This document shows positions 1-8,120 of a DNA stretch of 64,000 bases, in pieces. Source of the stretch: Acidovorax sp. (GTDB taxonomy: Bacteria > Pseudomonadota > Gammaproteobacteria > Burkholderiales > Burkholderiaceae_C); contig NZ_JAPUDY010000031.1 of the NCBI RefSeq assembly GCF_027492855.1, positions 1 through 64,000 of the forward strand, written 5' to 3'. Position 1 is the first letter of the stretch, and each line of letters opens with the position of its first letter. Both the position numbers and the translations under genes were made by a program. The notes below the pieces were generated by a model that was not told the origin of the DNA, searched no databases, and saw nothing but the letters and a program-made list of their open reading frames with translations.

Positions 1-199
1 GCAAGCGGCCTGCAACGACGTGGCAGGGCCTTTCCCCTGCTTTCCCGAAGGGTTGGGCCACAAGGCCAGCGCTCGCGGTGTTGTGGACCTTGCCAAGGCC
101 CCGGCCTTGGCGGCGGCCCGCGCCTTGCGATCGCTGGCCTTGTGGCCCAACGTGAGTACGTCAATGTGCATCACGCGCTTCAGACGGAAATGGATATAA
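1..199. other. Leading segment with no assignable gene
   Basis: The first 199 bases are open in one forward frame (stop TAA at 197-199) and also in a reverse frame that could start near 170. The two readings resemble each other because the DNA is a nested inverted repeat, so open frames here are expected without coding. I recognise neither product. It could be the tail of an upstream gene or structured intergenic DNA. Confidence 0.3.
52..151. repeat. Nested inverted repeat upstream of rpsP
   Basis: Two perfect 20-base arms (52-71 and 132-151, GTTGGGCCACAAGGCCAGCG and its complement) enclose a second perfect palindrome at 92-111 (nine-base arms, GCCAAGGCC / GGCCTTGGC). The whole could fold as a long cruciform. 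No T-run follows either side, so it is not a typical terminator. Confidence 0.75.
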
Positions 200-200
200 T
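172..200 (+). promoter_or_regulatory. Candidate promoter of the rpsP operon
   Basis: A perfect TATAAT hexamer lies at 195-200, about 125 bases before the rpsP start. The -35 position 17 bases upstream (172-177) is poor. The call rests on the -10 and on the position ahead of a ribosomal protein operon. Confidence 0.4.
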
Positions 201-325
201 CGCAGGCTTTGCAGCGTGTCGCTGGCCGGGTGGCCATGTCGCGTGTCTCAAGCGTTGCGAATATGGTTGCGAACACTGTGGCTTTCGGCAAATGTTGCCG
301 GAGTTCACCACCCGAAGGATAAATC

Positions 326-577
326 ATGGTCGTCATTCGACTCTCTCGCGGCGGCTCCAAGGGCCGTCCTTTCTTCAACATCGTCGTTGCTGACAAGCGC
401 GTGCGCCGTGACGGCCGCTTCATCGAGCGCATCGGCTTCTACAACCCCACCGCCAAGGAAACCGAAGAAGGCCTGCGCATCGTGCAAGACCGCCTGGCTT
501 ACTGGGTGGGCGTGGGCGCCCAGTCCTCGCCTACCGTGGACCGCCTGATCAAGCAAGCCGCCAAGAAGGCTGCTTAA
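326..577 (+). CDS. rpsP: 30S ribosomal protein S16
   Basis: This 83-residue protein is the small-subunit protein S16, which binds 16S rRNA and is needed for 30S assembly. The N-terminus [17 protein letters not shown] and the later GFYNP segment are family hallmarks, and the length is normal. ATG 326 follows a purine-rich GAAGGA stretch. It heads the conserved rpsP-rimM-trmD-rplS order and is separated from rimM by a strong hairpin, so it can be expressed above the genes behind it. Confidence 0.98.
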   Translation: MVVIRLSRGGSKGRPFFNIVVADKRVRRDGRFIERIGFYNPTAKETEEGLRIVQDRLAYWVGVGAQSSPTVDRLIKQAAKKAA

Positions 578-586
578 AGCTCCCTG

Positions 587-633
587 AAAAGGGCGGGTTC
601 CGTCGGCACTTGCCTGGCGGAACCCGCCCTTTT
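587..633 (+). terminator. Hairpin terminator/attenuator between rpsP and rimM
   Basis: A 16-base stem (AAAAGGGCGGGTTCCG at 587-602 with its complement at 618-633) closes a short loop and ends in a T-rich stretch. It sits between two genes normally co-transcribed, so partial read-through would give more S16 than RimM/TrmD. Confidence 0.8.
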
Positions 634-653
634 CCTATTCTGGATTCCCTGCC

Positions 654-1226
654 ATGGCCACCACTCCCCTGACTCTAAAACCCGCAGAGCTGCCCGCCGA
701 TGCCGTTGAAGTGGGGCGCATTGCCGATGCCTGGGGCGTCAAGGGCTGGTTCAAGGTGCTGTCGCACAGCAGCAGCCCCGAGGCGCTGTTTGCGTCCAAG
801 CAGTGGTATTTGCTCCCTTCCGAGCGGGGCGCCAAGACGTTCGCTGGCACGGCGCTTTTGTCCATCCGCCAGGCCAAGGACCATTCGGATACCGTGGTGG
901 CCTGGGCCGAGGGCATAGACGACCGCAACGCGGCCGAGGCCCTGCGTGGTGCGCGTATTTTTGTGTCACGGTCGAGTTTCCCGTCCACCACGGAAGACGA
1001 GTACTACTGGGTCGATCTGATCGGTCTCTCGGTCGTCAATCGCGAAGGCGTGGCGCTGGGGCAGGTGCAGGATCTCATGTCCACCGGCCCCCAGACGGTG
1101 CTGGTGCTGGCCTATGAACAAGATGGCAAAGCGCAAGAGCGCATGATTCCGTTTGTCTCGGCCTTCGTCGACAAGGTGGAGCTGCCTGAAAAGCGCATCA
1201 CGGTCGATTGGCAGCCGGACTATTGA
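654..1226 (+). CDS. rimM: Ribosome maturation factor RimM
   Basis: A 190-residue RimM, a 30S assembly factor that binds S19 and helps mature the 16S head domain. The N-terminal RimM barrel begins around residue 18 with VEVGRIADAWGVKGWFKV, and the C-terminal PRC-barrel includes YYWVDLIGLSV and the DLMSTGPQ turn. Length matches the family. ATG 654 lies just behind the rpsP hairpin, and trmD follows after 42 bases in the same operon. Confidence 0.96.
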   Translation: MATTPLTLKPAELPADAVEVGRIADAWGVKGWFKVLSHSSSPEALFASKQWYLLPSERGAKTFAGTALLSIRQAKDHSDTVVAWAEGIDDRNAAEALRGARIFVSRSSFPSTTEDEYYWVDLIGLSVVNREGVALGQVQDLMSTGPQTVLVLAYEQDGKAQERMIPFVSAFVDKVELPEKRITVDWQPDY

Positions 1227-1268
1227 GCGGGTTTTTGAGCGGTTTTCACCCCCAGCACGCCGCGCACC

Positions 1269-2027
1269 ATGCGCTTTGACATCATCACCCTGTTTCCCGA
1301 GCTGTTCGCGCCATTCCTTGCGAGCGGCGTGACGCGCCGCGCCTATGCCAGCGGCCAGGTCGATGTGCGCCTGTGGAACCCGCGCGACCATGCCGAGGGC
1401 AACTACCGCCGCGTGGATGACCGCCCATTTGGCGGCGGCCCCGGCATGGTGATGATGGCCGAGCCGCTGCAGCGGTGCCTCTCGGCCATCCGCGCGGAGC
1501 GCGCAGAGCCCGAGGGTGGCGAGGCGCCGCTGGTTCTGTTTTCGCCCATCGGCGCGCCGCTCAACCATGCTGGCGTGGAGCGCTGGTCCGCCAGCGCGGG
1601 CGCTGTCCTGCTGTGTGGGCGCTACGAGGGCATCGACCAGCGTTTTATCGATGCGCATGTCGATCTGCAGATGAGTCTGGGCGATTTTGTGCTCTCCGGT
1701 GGTGAAATCGCCGCCATGGCCTTGCTGGACGCCGTGGCCCGCCTGCAGCCCGGCGTGCTGAATGACGAGGGCAGCCACCAGCTCGACAGCTTCAACCCGG
1801 CGCTCGATGGCCTGCTCGATTGCCCGCACTACACACGCCCCGAAGAGTGGGCAGGGCTGCAGGTGCCCGCCGCGCTGATGTCCGGCCACCACGCGCAGAT
1901 CGAGCGCTGGCGGCGTGACCAGCGGCTGGCCACCACGGCCCGCCACCGTCCCGATCTCATCGATGCAGCGCGTCAGGCAGGGCGTCTGACAACGGCGGAT
2001 GAAGCCGTATTGGCCAAGCTTGCCTGA
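1269..2027 (+). CDS. trmD: tRNA (guanine-N1)-methyltransferase TrmD
   Basis: TrmD methylates N1 of G37 in tRNAs that read CNN codons, using S-adenosylmethionine, and so prevents frameshifting. The SPOUT trefoil-knot motifs are visible: [12 protein letters not shown] near residue 55, [13 protein letters not shown] near 115 and LSGGEIAAM near 140. At 252 residues it has the normal length. It is the third gene of the ribosomal operon. The TATAAT box for rplS lies just past its stop. Confidence 0.98.
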   Translation: MRFDIITLFPELFAPFLASGVTRRAYASGQVDVRLWNPRDHAEGNYRRVDDRPFGGGPGMVMMAEPLQRCLSAIRAERAEPEGGEAPLVLFSPIGAPLNHAGVERWSASAGAVLLCGRYEGIDQRFIDAHVDLQMSLGDFVLSGGEIAAMALLDAVARLQPGVLNDEGSHQLDSFNPALDGLLDCPHYTRPEEWAGLQVPAALMSGHHAQIERWRRDQRLATTARHRPDLIDAARQAGRLTTADEAVLAKLA

Positions 2028-2038
2028 ATTGCTATAAT
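2010..2038 (+). promoter_or_regulatory. Promoter in front of rplS
   Basis: TTGGCC (2010-2015), 17 bases of spacer and a perfect TATAAT (2033-2038) span the trmD stop codon. This would give rplS its own transcript with a leader of about 110 bases. Confidence 0.65.
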
Positions 2039-2155
2039 CAAAGGCTTTTCGATCCTCTGGCCGGCCGTTTTGACAGGGAGTTCTCCCGCAAAACACTGAA
2101 CCGTCAATCCCGACGCAGCCATTTTTGGCGCGGACAAGATCGTTGGATATCAAAC

Positions 2156-2542
2156 ATGAACCTGATCCAGACCCTGGAAGCGGAAGAAATCGCCCGCTTG
2201 AACAAGACCATCCCCGAATTTGCCCCTGGTGACACCGTCATCGTGAGCGTGAACGTGGTGGAAGGTACCCGCAAGCGCGTGCAGGCTTATGAAGGTGTGG
2301 TGATTGCCAAGCGCAATCGCGGCCTGAACAGCGGCTTCACCGTGCGCAAGATCTCCAGCGGCGAAGGCGTGGAGCGTACGTTCCAAACCTACAGCCCGCT
2401 GATCGCCGGCATCGAAGTCAAGCGCCGTGGTGACGTGCGCCGCGCCAAGCTGTACTACCTGCGTGAACGCAGCGGCAAGTCGGCGCGTATCAAGGAAAAG
2501 CTGCCTTCGCGCGTCAACAAGGCTGCAGCCAACGCCGCATAA
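2156..2542 (+). CDS. rplS: 50S ribosomal protein L19
   Basis: L19 (128 residues) lies at the 30S-50S interface. Family features include the N-terminal [21 protein letters not shown] near residue 22 and the [14 protein letters not shown] block in the middle. The C-terminal alanine-rich tail is slightly longer than in E. coli, as is common in Burkholderiales. It closes the operon, has a probable promoter of its own, and is followed by a strong terminator. Confidence 0.98.
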   Translation: MNLIQTLEAEEIARLNKTIPEFAPGDTVIVSVNVVEGTRKRVQAYEGVVIAKRNRGLNSGFTVRKISSGEGVERTFQTYSPLIAGIEVKRRGDVRRAKLYYLRERSGKSARIKEKLPSRVNKAAANAA

Positions 2543-2563
2543 GGCGCGGGCCCGTCCTGACAA

Positions 2564-2601
2564 GCCGCTACAGCATCCGCCTGTAGCGGCTTTTTGCTTT
2601 T
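2564..2601 (+). terminator. Rho-independent terminator of the rpsP-rplS operon
   Basis: A perfect ten-base stem (GCCGCTACAG at 2564-2573, CTGTAGCGGC at 2581-2590) is followed by TTTTTGCTTTT. Confidence 0.92.
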
Positions 2602-2620
2602 CTGGTTTTTGAACCCTCTT

Positions 2621-3349
2621 GTGAACGCTTCTTCCACTTCTACCGTCTCATCGGTCATCGCCCCGCTGTCGAGTCTGCCCGACTTCGACCCCCGCCAGGT
2701 GCCGGTGGTGGGCGTGGACGCGCATCTGCCTGCCGTGCCTGCGGCCGCGCAGACGCCCGAGGCGCTGCGCGCACGTTTTGCGCATCCGCCCCGGTGGGAG
2801 CCCGAAGTGCTGCTCGAAAAGAAGTTCATGAACCGCGAGCCAGCCCATGCATCCGTGCTGCTCGCCATCATGTTGCATGAGCAGCAGCAACAGCCCACGG
2901 TGCTGCTCACCGAGCGCACGGCCCACCTGTCCACGCACTCGGGGCAGGTGGCGTTTCCGGGCGGGCGGGCAGACCCGGATGACGCCACGGCCGCTGACAC
3001 CGCGCTGCGCGAGGCGCAGGAAGAGGTCGGGCTTGCGCCCGAATTCGTCGAGGTGCTGGGCACTTTGCCCACTTACACCACCGGCTCCTCCTACATCATC
3101 ACGCCCGTGGTGGCACTGGTGCGGCCCGGCTGCGTGCTCAAGCCCAACCCTTACGAGGTGGCCGACATGTTCGAGGTGCCGCTCGCCTTTTTGCTCGACC
3201 CCGCCAACCACCGGCGCCACGTGTTCGACCGCGACGGCATCCACCGCGAGTGGTTTTCTATGCCCTACCAGGACGGTGGCAAGAACCACTTCATCTGGGG
3301 CGCCACGGCGGGCATGCTGCGCAACTTCTACCGGTTCATGCAGGCCTGA
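2621..3349 (+). CDS. NUDIX hydrolase, CoA pyrophosphatase type
   Basis: A NUDIX hydrolase of the CoA/acyl-CoA diphosphatase group (NudL-like), which splits CoA into phosphopantetheine and 3',5'-ADP. The UPF0035-type stretch LTERTAHLSTHSGQVAFPGG runs directly into the Nudix box with REAQEEVGL, giving the metal-binding glutamates. I chose GTG 2621 (about 242 aa): the earlier TTG at 2594 lies in the T-run of the rplS terminator and would add an unlikely hydrophobic leader. A long perfect palindrome begins at its stop codon. Confidence 0.85.
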   Translation: MNASSTSTVSSVIAPLSSLPDFDPRQVPVVGVDAHLPAVPAAAQTPEALRARFAHPPRWEPEVLLEKKFMNREPAHASVLLAIMLHEQQQQPTVLLTERTAHLSTHSGQVAFPGGRADPDDATAADTALREAQEEVGLAPEFVEVLGTLPTYTTGSSYIITPVVALVRPGCVLKPNPYEVADMFEVPLAFLLDPANHRRHVFDRDGIHREWFSMPYQDGGKNHFIWGATAGMLRNFYRFMQA

Positions 3350-3405
3350 GAACCTGTTCAATGTCTTTTTGAAGATCGACTCCAAAAAGACATTGAACAG
3401 GTTCT
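3349..3405. repeat. Perfect 23-base-arm palindrome after the NUDIX gene
   Basis: Arms 3349-3371 and 3383-3405 are exact reverse complements around an 11-base loop, and the left arm starts on the last base of the NUDIX stop codon. The outer 11-mer GAACCTGTTCA occurs again at 4472-4482 over the rsgA stop. The inner part has T5/A5, so it may terminate transcription in both directions. Confidence 0.85.
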
Positions 3406-3473
3406 GAGACAGTGTGAACTGACTTGCAGGCAATGGGGCGCATCCGGGCGAAGCCCCAGTATCATTGCCCCCC

Positions 3474-4460
3474 ATGAGTTTCTTCGCCATCCTGTTCGCT
3501 CTGCTGATCGAGCAGGCCCGCCCCCTGGCACGCAGCAACCCCATCCACGCGGGCCTGCGGGCGTGGGCGCTGTCCGTGAGCCGCAATTTCGATGCGGGCA
3601 AGCCGCACCACGGCTGGGTGGCCTGGGGCCTGGCGGTCCTGGTTCCATCCTTGGTCACGCTGGCCATCCACTGGCTGCTGTTGTGGGGGCTGGGGTGGCC
3701 GTTTGCCGTGCTGTGGAGCGTGGCGGTGCTGTACGTCACGCTGGGCTTTCGGCAGTTCAGCCACCATTTCACCGGTATCCGCGATGCGCTGGAAGAGGGC
3801 GACGAAGACGCTGCCCGTGAACGGCTGGCGCACTGGCAGCAGGTCGATGTGGGGGTCTTGCCCCGCAGCGAGATCGTGCGCCATGTAATCGAATATTCGG
3901 TGCTGGCAGCGCACCGCCATGTGTTTGGTGTGCTGGCCTGGTTCTCGGTGCTGGCAGCCTTGGGCCTGGGGCCCACGGGGGCTGTGTTGTACCGCCTGGC
4001 AGAGTTTGTTTCGCGCTATTGGCACTACAAGCAGCGGGCGGGCACCCAGCCCGCCAGTGCATCGCTGCAAAAGGCCAGCGCCCAGGCCTGGACGGTGATC
4101 GACTGGCTGCCCGCGCGGCTCACGGCGCTGAGCTTTGCGGTGGTGGGCAGCTTTGAGGAAGCCATCGAGGGCTGGCGTTTTCATGCCCAGCGTTTCCCCA
4201 ACGACAACGATGGCGTGATATTGGCCGCCACGGCGGGCGCGATCAACGTGCGCCTGGGTGGCGAGGCGCTGAAGGCACGCACCGAAATGCAGGCACCACA
4301 GGGTCTTGAGATCGACGCCGACATGGGCGACAGCGATGCCACCCCAGGCCGCGAGCCCGAGGTGGGCCACCTGCGCAGCGTGGTGGGGCTGGTGTGGCGG
4401 TCGGTGGTGGTCTGGATGCTGCTGCTGGCGCTGCTCACGCTGGCGCGCCTGCTGGGATGA
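3474..4460 (+). CDS. CobD/CbiB-family-like integral membrane protein
   Basis: A 328-residue membrane protein that starts MSFFAILFALLIEQARPL and has hydrophobic segments near residues 45-70, 75-95, 150-170 and 300-325. It resembles proteins annotated in Comamonadaceae as CobD/CbiB family (and AmpE-like), but no other cobalamin gene is near, so a role in adenosylcobinamide synthesis is doubtful. ATG 3474 is preferred over TTG 3465. It is convergent with rsgA. Confidence 0.6.
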   Translation: MSFFAILFALLIEQARPLARSNPIHAGLRAWALSVSRNFDAGKPHHGWVAWGLAVLVPSLVTLAIHWLLLWGLGWPFAVLWSVAVLYVTLGFRQFSHHFTGIRDALEEGDEDAARERLAHWQQVDVGVLPRSEIVRHVIEYSVLAAHRHVFGVLAWFSVLAALGLGPTGAVLYRLAEFVSRYWHYKQRAGTQPASASLQKASAQAWTVIDWLPARLTALSFAVVGSFEEAIEGWRFHAQRFPNDNDGVILAATAGAINVRLGGEALKARTEMQAPQGLEIDADMGDSDATPGREPEVGHLRSVVGLVWRSVVVWMLLLALLTLARLLG

Positions 4461-4479
4461 TGGGTCAGCCGGAACCTGT

Positions 4480-5424
4480 TCAGTAGCGCGTGTGGCTCAG
4501 TTCTTCAAATAGGTCGCTATATATTTTGTAGCGGCTGGCGCTTATCCCTCCAGCGCCAGGGCCGTTTTTGACTGCATCCAGCACGCCGCAGCCTGGCTCG
4601 TGCAGGTGCGTGCAGTTGTAGAACTTGCAGGCGGTGGCGTGTTCGGCGATGTCGGGCATGCAGGCTGCCAGCTGCATGGGGGCGATGTGGTGCAGGCCGA
4701 ATTCCTGAAAACCCGGTGAGTCGATCAGCGCCGTGGTGCGCGCAGCGTCTGCCCAGTACCAGTGGGTGCTGGTGGTGGTGTGTTTGCCCGAGTTCAGCGC
4801 CTGAGAGATTTCACCGGTCAGCACCGTGGCGCCCGGCACCAGCAGATTGATCAGCGTGCTTTTGCCCGAGCCCGAGGGGCCCAGCACCAGCGTGGTCTTG
4901 CCTTGTAGGTGGTCCATCAGCAGTGCACGGTCCACGTCGCTGGAGAGCGTCAGCGACAGCGGCAACACACCGTAGTGCGTGCCGGCACCCATGTGGCGGT
5001 ACGGCAGCAGCCGCTCCCAGGCACGGGCGAAGGGTTCCACCAGATCGCTTTTGTTGAGCGCGATGATTGGTTTGATGCCCTCGGCCTCGGCAGCGATCAG
5101 CGCGCGGGAGAGCTGGCTTTCGGAGAACACGGGCTCGGCCGCGATCAGGATCAGCACCTGGTCGAGGTTGGCCGCGAAGGATTTGGTGCGGATCTCGTCC
5201 TGGCGGTAGAACAGGTTGCGCCGTTCCAGCACTTTTTCGATGGTGCCTTCTTCGCCCTGGCCGGGCGGGGGCGCTTGCCACAGCACGCGATCACCGACCA
5301 CCGACTGGCTTTTTTTGCCGCGCGGGTGGCAGATGCGGCGTTCTCCGTCCGGGGTTTCAACCATGCAGTGGCGCCCATGGCTGGCCACCACGGTGCCTTC
5401 CATGAGGGCGCTGCGCTCAGCCAT
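4480..5424 (-). CDS. rsgA: Ribosome small subunit-dependent GTPase RsgA
   Basis: RsgA (314 aa) is a circularly permuted GTPase that checks late 30S assembly. An N-terminal OB-fold is followed by G4 (NKSD near residue 125), G1 (GPSGSGKSTLINLL near 183) and G3 (DSPGFQEFGL near 237), the permuted order typical of the family. The C-terminal zinc knuckle is visible as a Cys/His cluster ending HLHEPGC. The last 30 codons overlap a copy of the dispersed 58-bp repeat, which therefore encodes the extreme C-terminus. It runs in the same direction as phhB, M48 and the other minus-strand genes. Confidence 0.96.
   Translation of the reverse strand: MAERSALMEGTVVASHGRHCMVETPDGERRICHPRGKKSQSVVGDRVLWQAPPPGQGEEGTIEKVLERRNLFYRQDEIRTKSFAANLDQVLILIAAEPVFSESQLSRALIAAEAEGIKPIIALNKSDLVEPFARAWERLLPYRHMGAGTHYGVLPLSLTLSSDVDRALLMDHLQGKTTLVLGPSGSGKSTLINLLVPGATVLTGEISQALNSGKHTTTSTHWYWADAARTTALIDSPGFQEFGLHHIAPMQLAACMPDIAEHATACKFYNCTHLHEPGCGVLDAVKNGPGAGGISASRYKIYSDLFEELSHTRY
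4512..4569 (+). repeat. Dispersed two-hairpin repeat, copy inside rsgA
   Basis: It matches the window-wide pattern: GCTA..TAGC hairpin, then GGCGCTT...CAGCGCC, then GGCC.TTTTT. It is read in frame as the C-terminal end of RsgA without breaking the gene. Confidence 0.7.
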
Positions 5425-5459
5425 GGTGCGCCGCCGTCGTGTGCCGGGTCATGTGCTGC

Positions 5460-5798
5460 TCATGCCACCAGGGCATCGAACTGGGTGGCGCACTCGAAGT
5501 CGGTTGATGAGATGCCGTTCACATCGTGCGTGTTCAGCCGCACCACGCAGCGGTTGTAGTGCACCGACAGGTCAGGGTGGTGGTCTTGCGCATTGGCGAT
5601 GAAGGCCAGGGCGTTCACGAACGAGATGGTCTCGTAGTAATTGGCGAAGTGGTAGGTCTTCTCGATGGCGACGTTTGTGCCGTCGCCGCTCAGGCTCCAG
5701 CCTTCGAGCTTGGCCAGGTTTGCTACAACTTCAGTAGCTGTCAGCGCACGGCGGGTAAGCGCTGACCAGTCTTTTTTCTTCAACATGGTGGTGGTCAT
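5460..5798 (-). CDS. phhB: 4a-hydroxytetrahydrobiopterin dehydratase
   Basis: Pterin-4-alpha-carbinolamine dehydratase (112 aa) regenerates the pterin cofactor used by phenylalanine hydroxylase. The signature AQDHHPDLSVHYNRCVV near residues 70-85 carries the catalytic histidine pair. The start codon overlaps the stop of the M48 gene by four bases (ATGA), suggesting translational coupling. Codons near the N-terminus (about residues 8-27) are made of a copy of the dispersed 58-bp repeat. No phenylalanine hydroxylase gene is in the window. Confidence 0.93.
   Translation of the reverse strand: MTTTMLKKKDWSALTRRALTATEVVANLAKLEGWSLSGDGTNVAIEKTYHFANYYETISFVNALAFIANAQDHHPDLSVHYNRCVVRLNTHDVNGISSTDFECATQFDALVA
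5719..5777 (+). repeat. Dispersed two-hairpin repeat, copy inside phhB
   Basis: TTTGCTAC...GTAGC, then CAGCGC...AAGCGCTGA, then CCAGT..TTTTT follow the family pattern. The copy lies within the N-terminal coding part of phhB and keeps the frame open. Confidence 0.6.
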
Positions 5799-7105
5799 GG
5801 ATGGGCAGGGGTGTGGTGCATGCGTGCCAGCCGTTCGGTGGCGGGCGGGTGCGAGTAGTAGAACTTCACGTACACCGGGTCGGGGGTGAGCGTGGAGGCG
5901 TTGTCTTCATACAGCTTGAGCAGGGCCGACGACAGGTCGGCGCCGCTGGCCTGGGCCACCGCGTAGGCGTCGGCCTGAAACTCGTGCTTGCGCGACTGCT
6001 GCGAGAACAGCGGCGAGATGAAGAAGGTGAACACCGGCACTGCGAGCATGAAGAGCAGCAGGGCCAGCGCGTCGTTGGGCGCGGCAGCCATGGCCGGGTC
6101 GAACGAGATGTTGGGCCGCACACCCAGGCCGGTGTAGAACCACACTTGGTTCGAGAGCCAGCCCAGCAATGCAAAGCCCGCCAGGCTCATCGCGAACATT
6201 GTCACGATGCGCTGGATGATGTGGCGGTGCTTGAAATGGCCCAGCTCGTGGGCCAGCACGGCCTCGACCTCGCCAGGGGCGAGCTGGCGCAGCAGGGTGT
6301 CATAAAACACCACCCGCTTGGCGGCGCCAAAGCCTGTGAAGTAGGCATTGGCGTGCGCGCTGCGGCGGCTGCCGTCCATCACGAACAGGCCTTTGGCCGA
6401 GAAGCCGCAGCGCTGCATCAGCGCGGTGACGCGGGCCTTGAGCGACTCGTCTTCAAGCGGCTGGAACTTGTTGAACAGCGGTGCGATGAAGGTGGGGTAG
6501 ATCACCATCAAGAGCAGGTTGAAACCCATCCAGAAGCCCCAGGCCCACAGCCACCACAGCGGGCCTGCGGCGCCCATCAGCCACAGGATCAGCGCGGCAA
6601 CCGGCAGCCCGATGGCGGCGCCCACCAGCAGGCCCTTGAGTGCATCTGCCAGCCACAGGCGCCAGGTCATCTTGTTGAAGCCAAAGCGCTCTTCGACCAC
6701 GAAGGTTTGGTACAGCGACAAGGGCAGGTCGATGAGCCCGCCGATGGCTACAAAAGCCACCAACAATGCCAACTGCTGCCACATGCCACCACCCAGCAAG
6801 GCGAGCAGGGCCTGGTTCAGGGCGTCCAGGCCACCCAGCAAGGTCCAGCCAAGCAGCACGGCGGTTCCGAGCGCCATCTCCAGCAGCCCCAAGCGCGCTT
6901 TGGTAATGGTGTAGTCGGCAGCCTTTTGGTGTGCCGCCAGGGGAATGCGCTCGGCAAACGGGGCCGGGACGTTGGCGCGGTGGCGGGCCACGTGCCGCAC
7001 CTGGCGGGTGGCCAGCCAGAACTTGAGCGCCAGGCCCAGTACCAGCGCAGCCGCAAAGGCCAGCGTGAGCAGCGTGGAGGGAGAGAATTCGTTGAGAGTG
7101 GGCAT
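5795..7105 (-). CDS. M48 family (STE24-type) membrane metalloprotease
   Basis: A 436-residue integral-membrane zinc protease of the CAAX-protease/STE24 group. It has several N-terminal transmembrane segments, the zinc motif [10 protein letters not shown] near residue 277, and a downstream glutamate in [12 protein letters not shown] start it at ATG 7105 ([13 protein letters not shown]); the frame stays open further upstream but that part overlaps orn on the other strand. It is divergent from orn with 37 bases between the starts, and its stop overlaps phhB. Likely role is quality control of membrane proteins; substrates unknown. Confidence 0.9.
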   Translation of the reverse strand: MPTLNEFSPSTLLTLAFAAALVLGLALKFWLATRQVRHVARHRANVPAPFAERIPLAAHQKAADYTITKARLGLLEMALGTAVLLGWTLLGGLDALNQALLALLGGGMWQQLALLVAFVAIGGLIDLPLSLYQTFVVEERFGFNKMTWRLWLADALKGLLVGAAIGLPVAALILWLMGAAGPLWWLWAWGFWMGFNLLLMVIYPTFIAPLFNKFQPLEDESLKARVTALMQRCGFSAKGLFVMDGSRRSAHANAYFTGFGAAKRVVFYDTLLRQLAPGEVEAVLAHELGHFKHRHIIQRIVTMFAMSLAGFALLGWLSNQVWFYTGLGVRPNISFDPAMAAAPNDALALLLFMLAVPVFTFFISPLFSQQSRKHEFQADAYAVAQASGADLSSALLKLYEDNASTLTPDPVYVKFYYSHPPATERLARMHHTPAHP

Positions 7106-7142
7106 GTGCGGCGAGTTTAGGCCATCGGCGACAATGCGCGCC

Positions 7143-7721
7143 ATGTCAGAAGCCAACAACCCCACCCCTGCCACGCTCGCCAAATCCGACCAGAACCTGG
7201 TCTGGCTCGATTGCGAAATGACCGGTCTGGAACCCGATACGGACCGCCTGCTGGAGATCGCTGTTGTGGTCACCGGCCCCAACCTGGAGCCGCGCATCGA
7301 AGGCCCGGTGTTTGCCATCCACCAGCCGGATGAATTGCTCAACAAGATGGACGCCTGGAACAAGGGCACCCATGGCCGCAGCGGCCTGATCGACAAGGTG
7401 AAGGTCTCTACCATCACGGAGGAAGAGGCCGAGCAGCAGATCATTGCCTTTTTGAGCCAGTACGTGCCCAAGGGCACCGCGCCCATGTGCGGCAATAGCA
7501 TCGGCCAGGACCGGCGCTTTCTGGTGCGCTACATGCCCAAGCTCGAAAGGTTTTTTCATTACCGCAATATCGACGTCAGCACGCTCAAGGAGCTGGCCAA
7601 GCGCTGGAAGCCCGAGGCCTACACCAGCTTCAAGAAAGCGCAAAAGCACACAGCCTTGGCCGATGTGCACGAGTCCATCGACGAGCTGGCGCACTACCGC
7701 CAGCACCTGCTGTCGGTGTGA
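7143..7721 (+). CDS. orn: Oligoribonuclease
   Basis: Orn degrades 2-5 nt RNA to mononucleotides, including pGpG from c-di-GMP breakdown, which is relevant given the two diguanylate cyclases in the window. It is a DEDDh exonuclease: WLDCEMTGL near residue 22 provides the first D and E, and [12 protein letters not shown] near 175 the last histidine/aspartate. At 192 residues it has a slightly extended N-terminus. ATG 7143 is divergent from the M48 gene. Confidence 0.97.
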   Translation: MSEANNPTPATLAKSDQNLVWLDCEMTGLEPDTDRLLEIAVVVTGPNLEPRIEGPVFAIHQPDELLNKMDAWNKGTHGRSGLIDKVKVSTITEEEAEQQIIAFLSQYVPKGTAPMCGNSIGQDRRFLVRYMPKLERFFHYRNIDVSTLKELAKRWKPEAYTSFKKAQKHTALADVHESIDELAHYRQHLLSV

Positions 7722-7732
7722 AAATGAAAACC

Positions 7733-7822
7733 CCCTGAGTCGCTTCGCGCCTTCCCCCTGGGAGGGGGACGCCCCCAGCGCGGCGGGGTGGCCCTTGCGC
7801 GGGGGCGCTGGCTTTGGCCGCT
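7733..7822. repeat. GC-rich intergenic repeat (CCCCCTGAGTCGC... type)
   Basis: The segment holds complementary blocks CCCCCTGGGAGGGGG and GGGGGCG/CGCCCCC. I recall this kind of sequence at many intergenic sites in Comamonadaceae. It is the only copy here, so its repeat status is from memory, not from the window. Confidence 0.5.
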
Positions 7823-7875
7823 CCAGTTTTTTCATAGGTCGCAGACGTTGTTACCGTCTGGGCGTTTGAGGGGTA

Positions 7876-8120
7876 TTGCGGGGAAACCCTAGTCGTGCGA
7901 TAATCGCAGGCTGCGCAGGAATCCCGCGCAGTTTGTGCATCTCCCCTCACACACCGGGCATGCCAGCCGACTGTCTCGAACAGTGCAGGACTGGCGCATA
8001 ACGCCCACCCGCCTTGGCCTCAGAGCCAGCGCAGGTTTCGTTTGATGGTTGATGTTTTTTAACCATTCAACGAAGCCAATCGTGGGCAGCGCCCGCGACC
8101 GTCTTCGTGAGAGAAAAATC
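7876..8120 (+). promoter_or_regulatory. Promoter and long leader of the DEAD-box helicase gene
   Basis: TTGCGG (7876-7881), a 17-base spacer and GATAAT (7899-7904) form a good sigma-70 promoter. Transcription from there would give a leader of about 210 bases with no convincing reading frame. Long leaders are known for cold-induced helicase mRNAs such as E. coli csdA. No known riboswitch was recognised. Confidence 0.6.

Noticed and set aside
142..393. 83-codon frame overlapping the start of rpsP
   Set aside because: It covers the rpsP promoter and ribosome site in another frame and has no likeness to a protein family.
5801..7120. 439-codon frame opposite the M48 gene
   Set aside because: His/Gln/Arg-rich shadow of the real gene on the other strand.
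7106..7501. N-terminal extension of the M48 protease to 568 residues
   Set aside because: The extension is antisense to orn and lacks membrane-protein character; ATG 7105 starts a normal protein.
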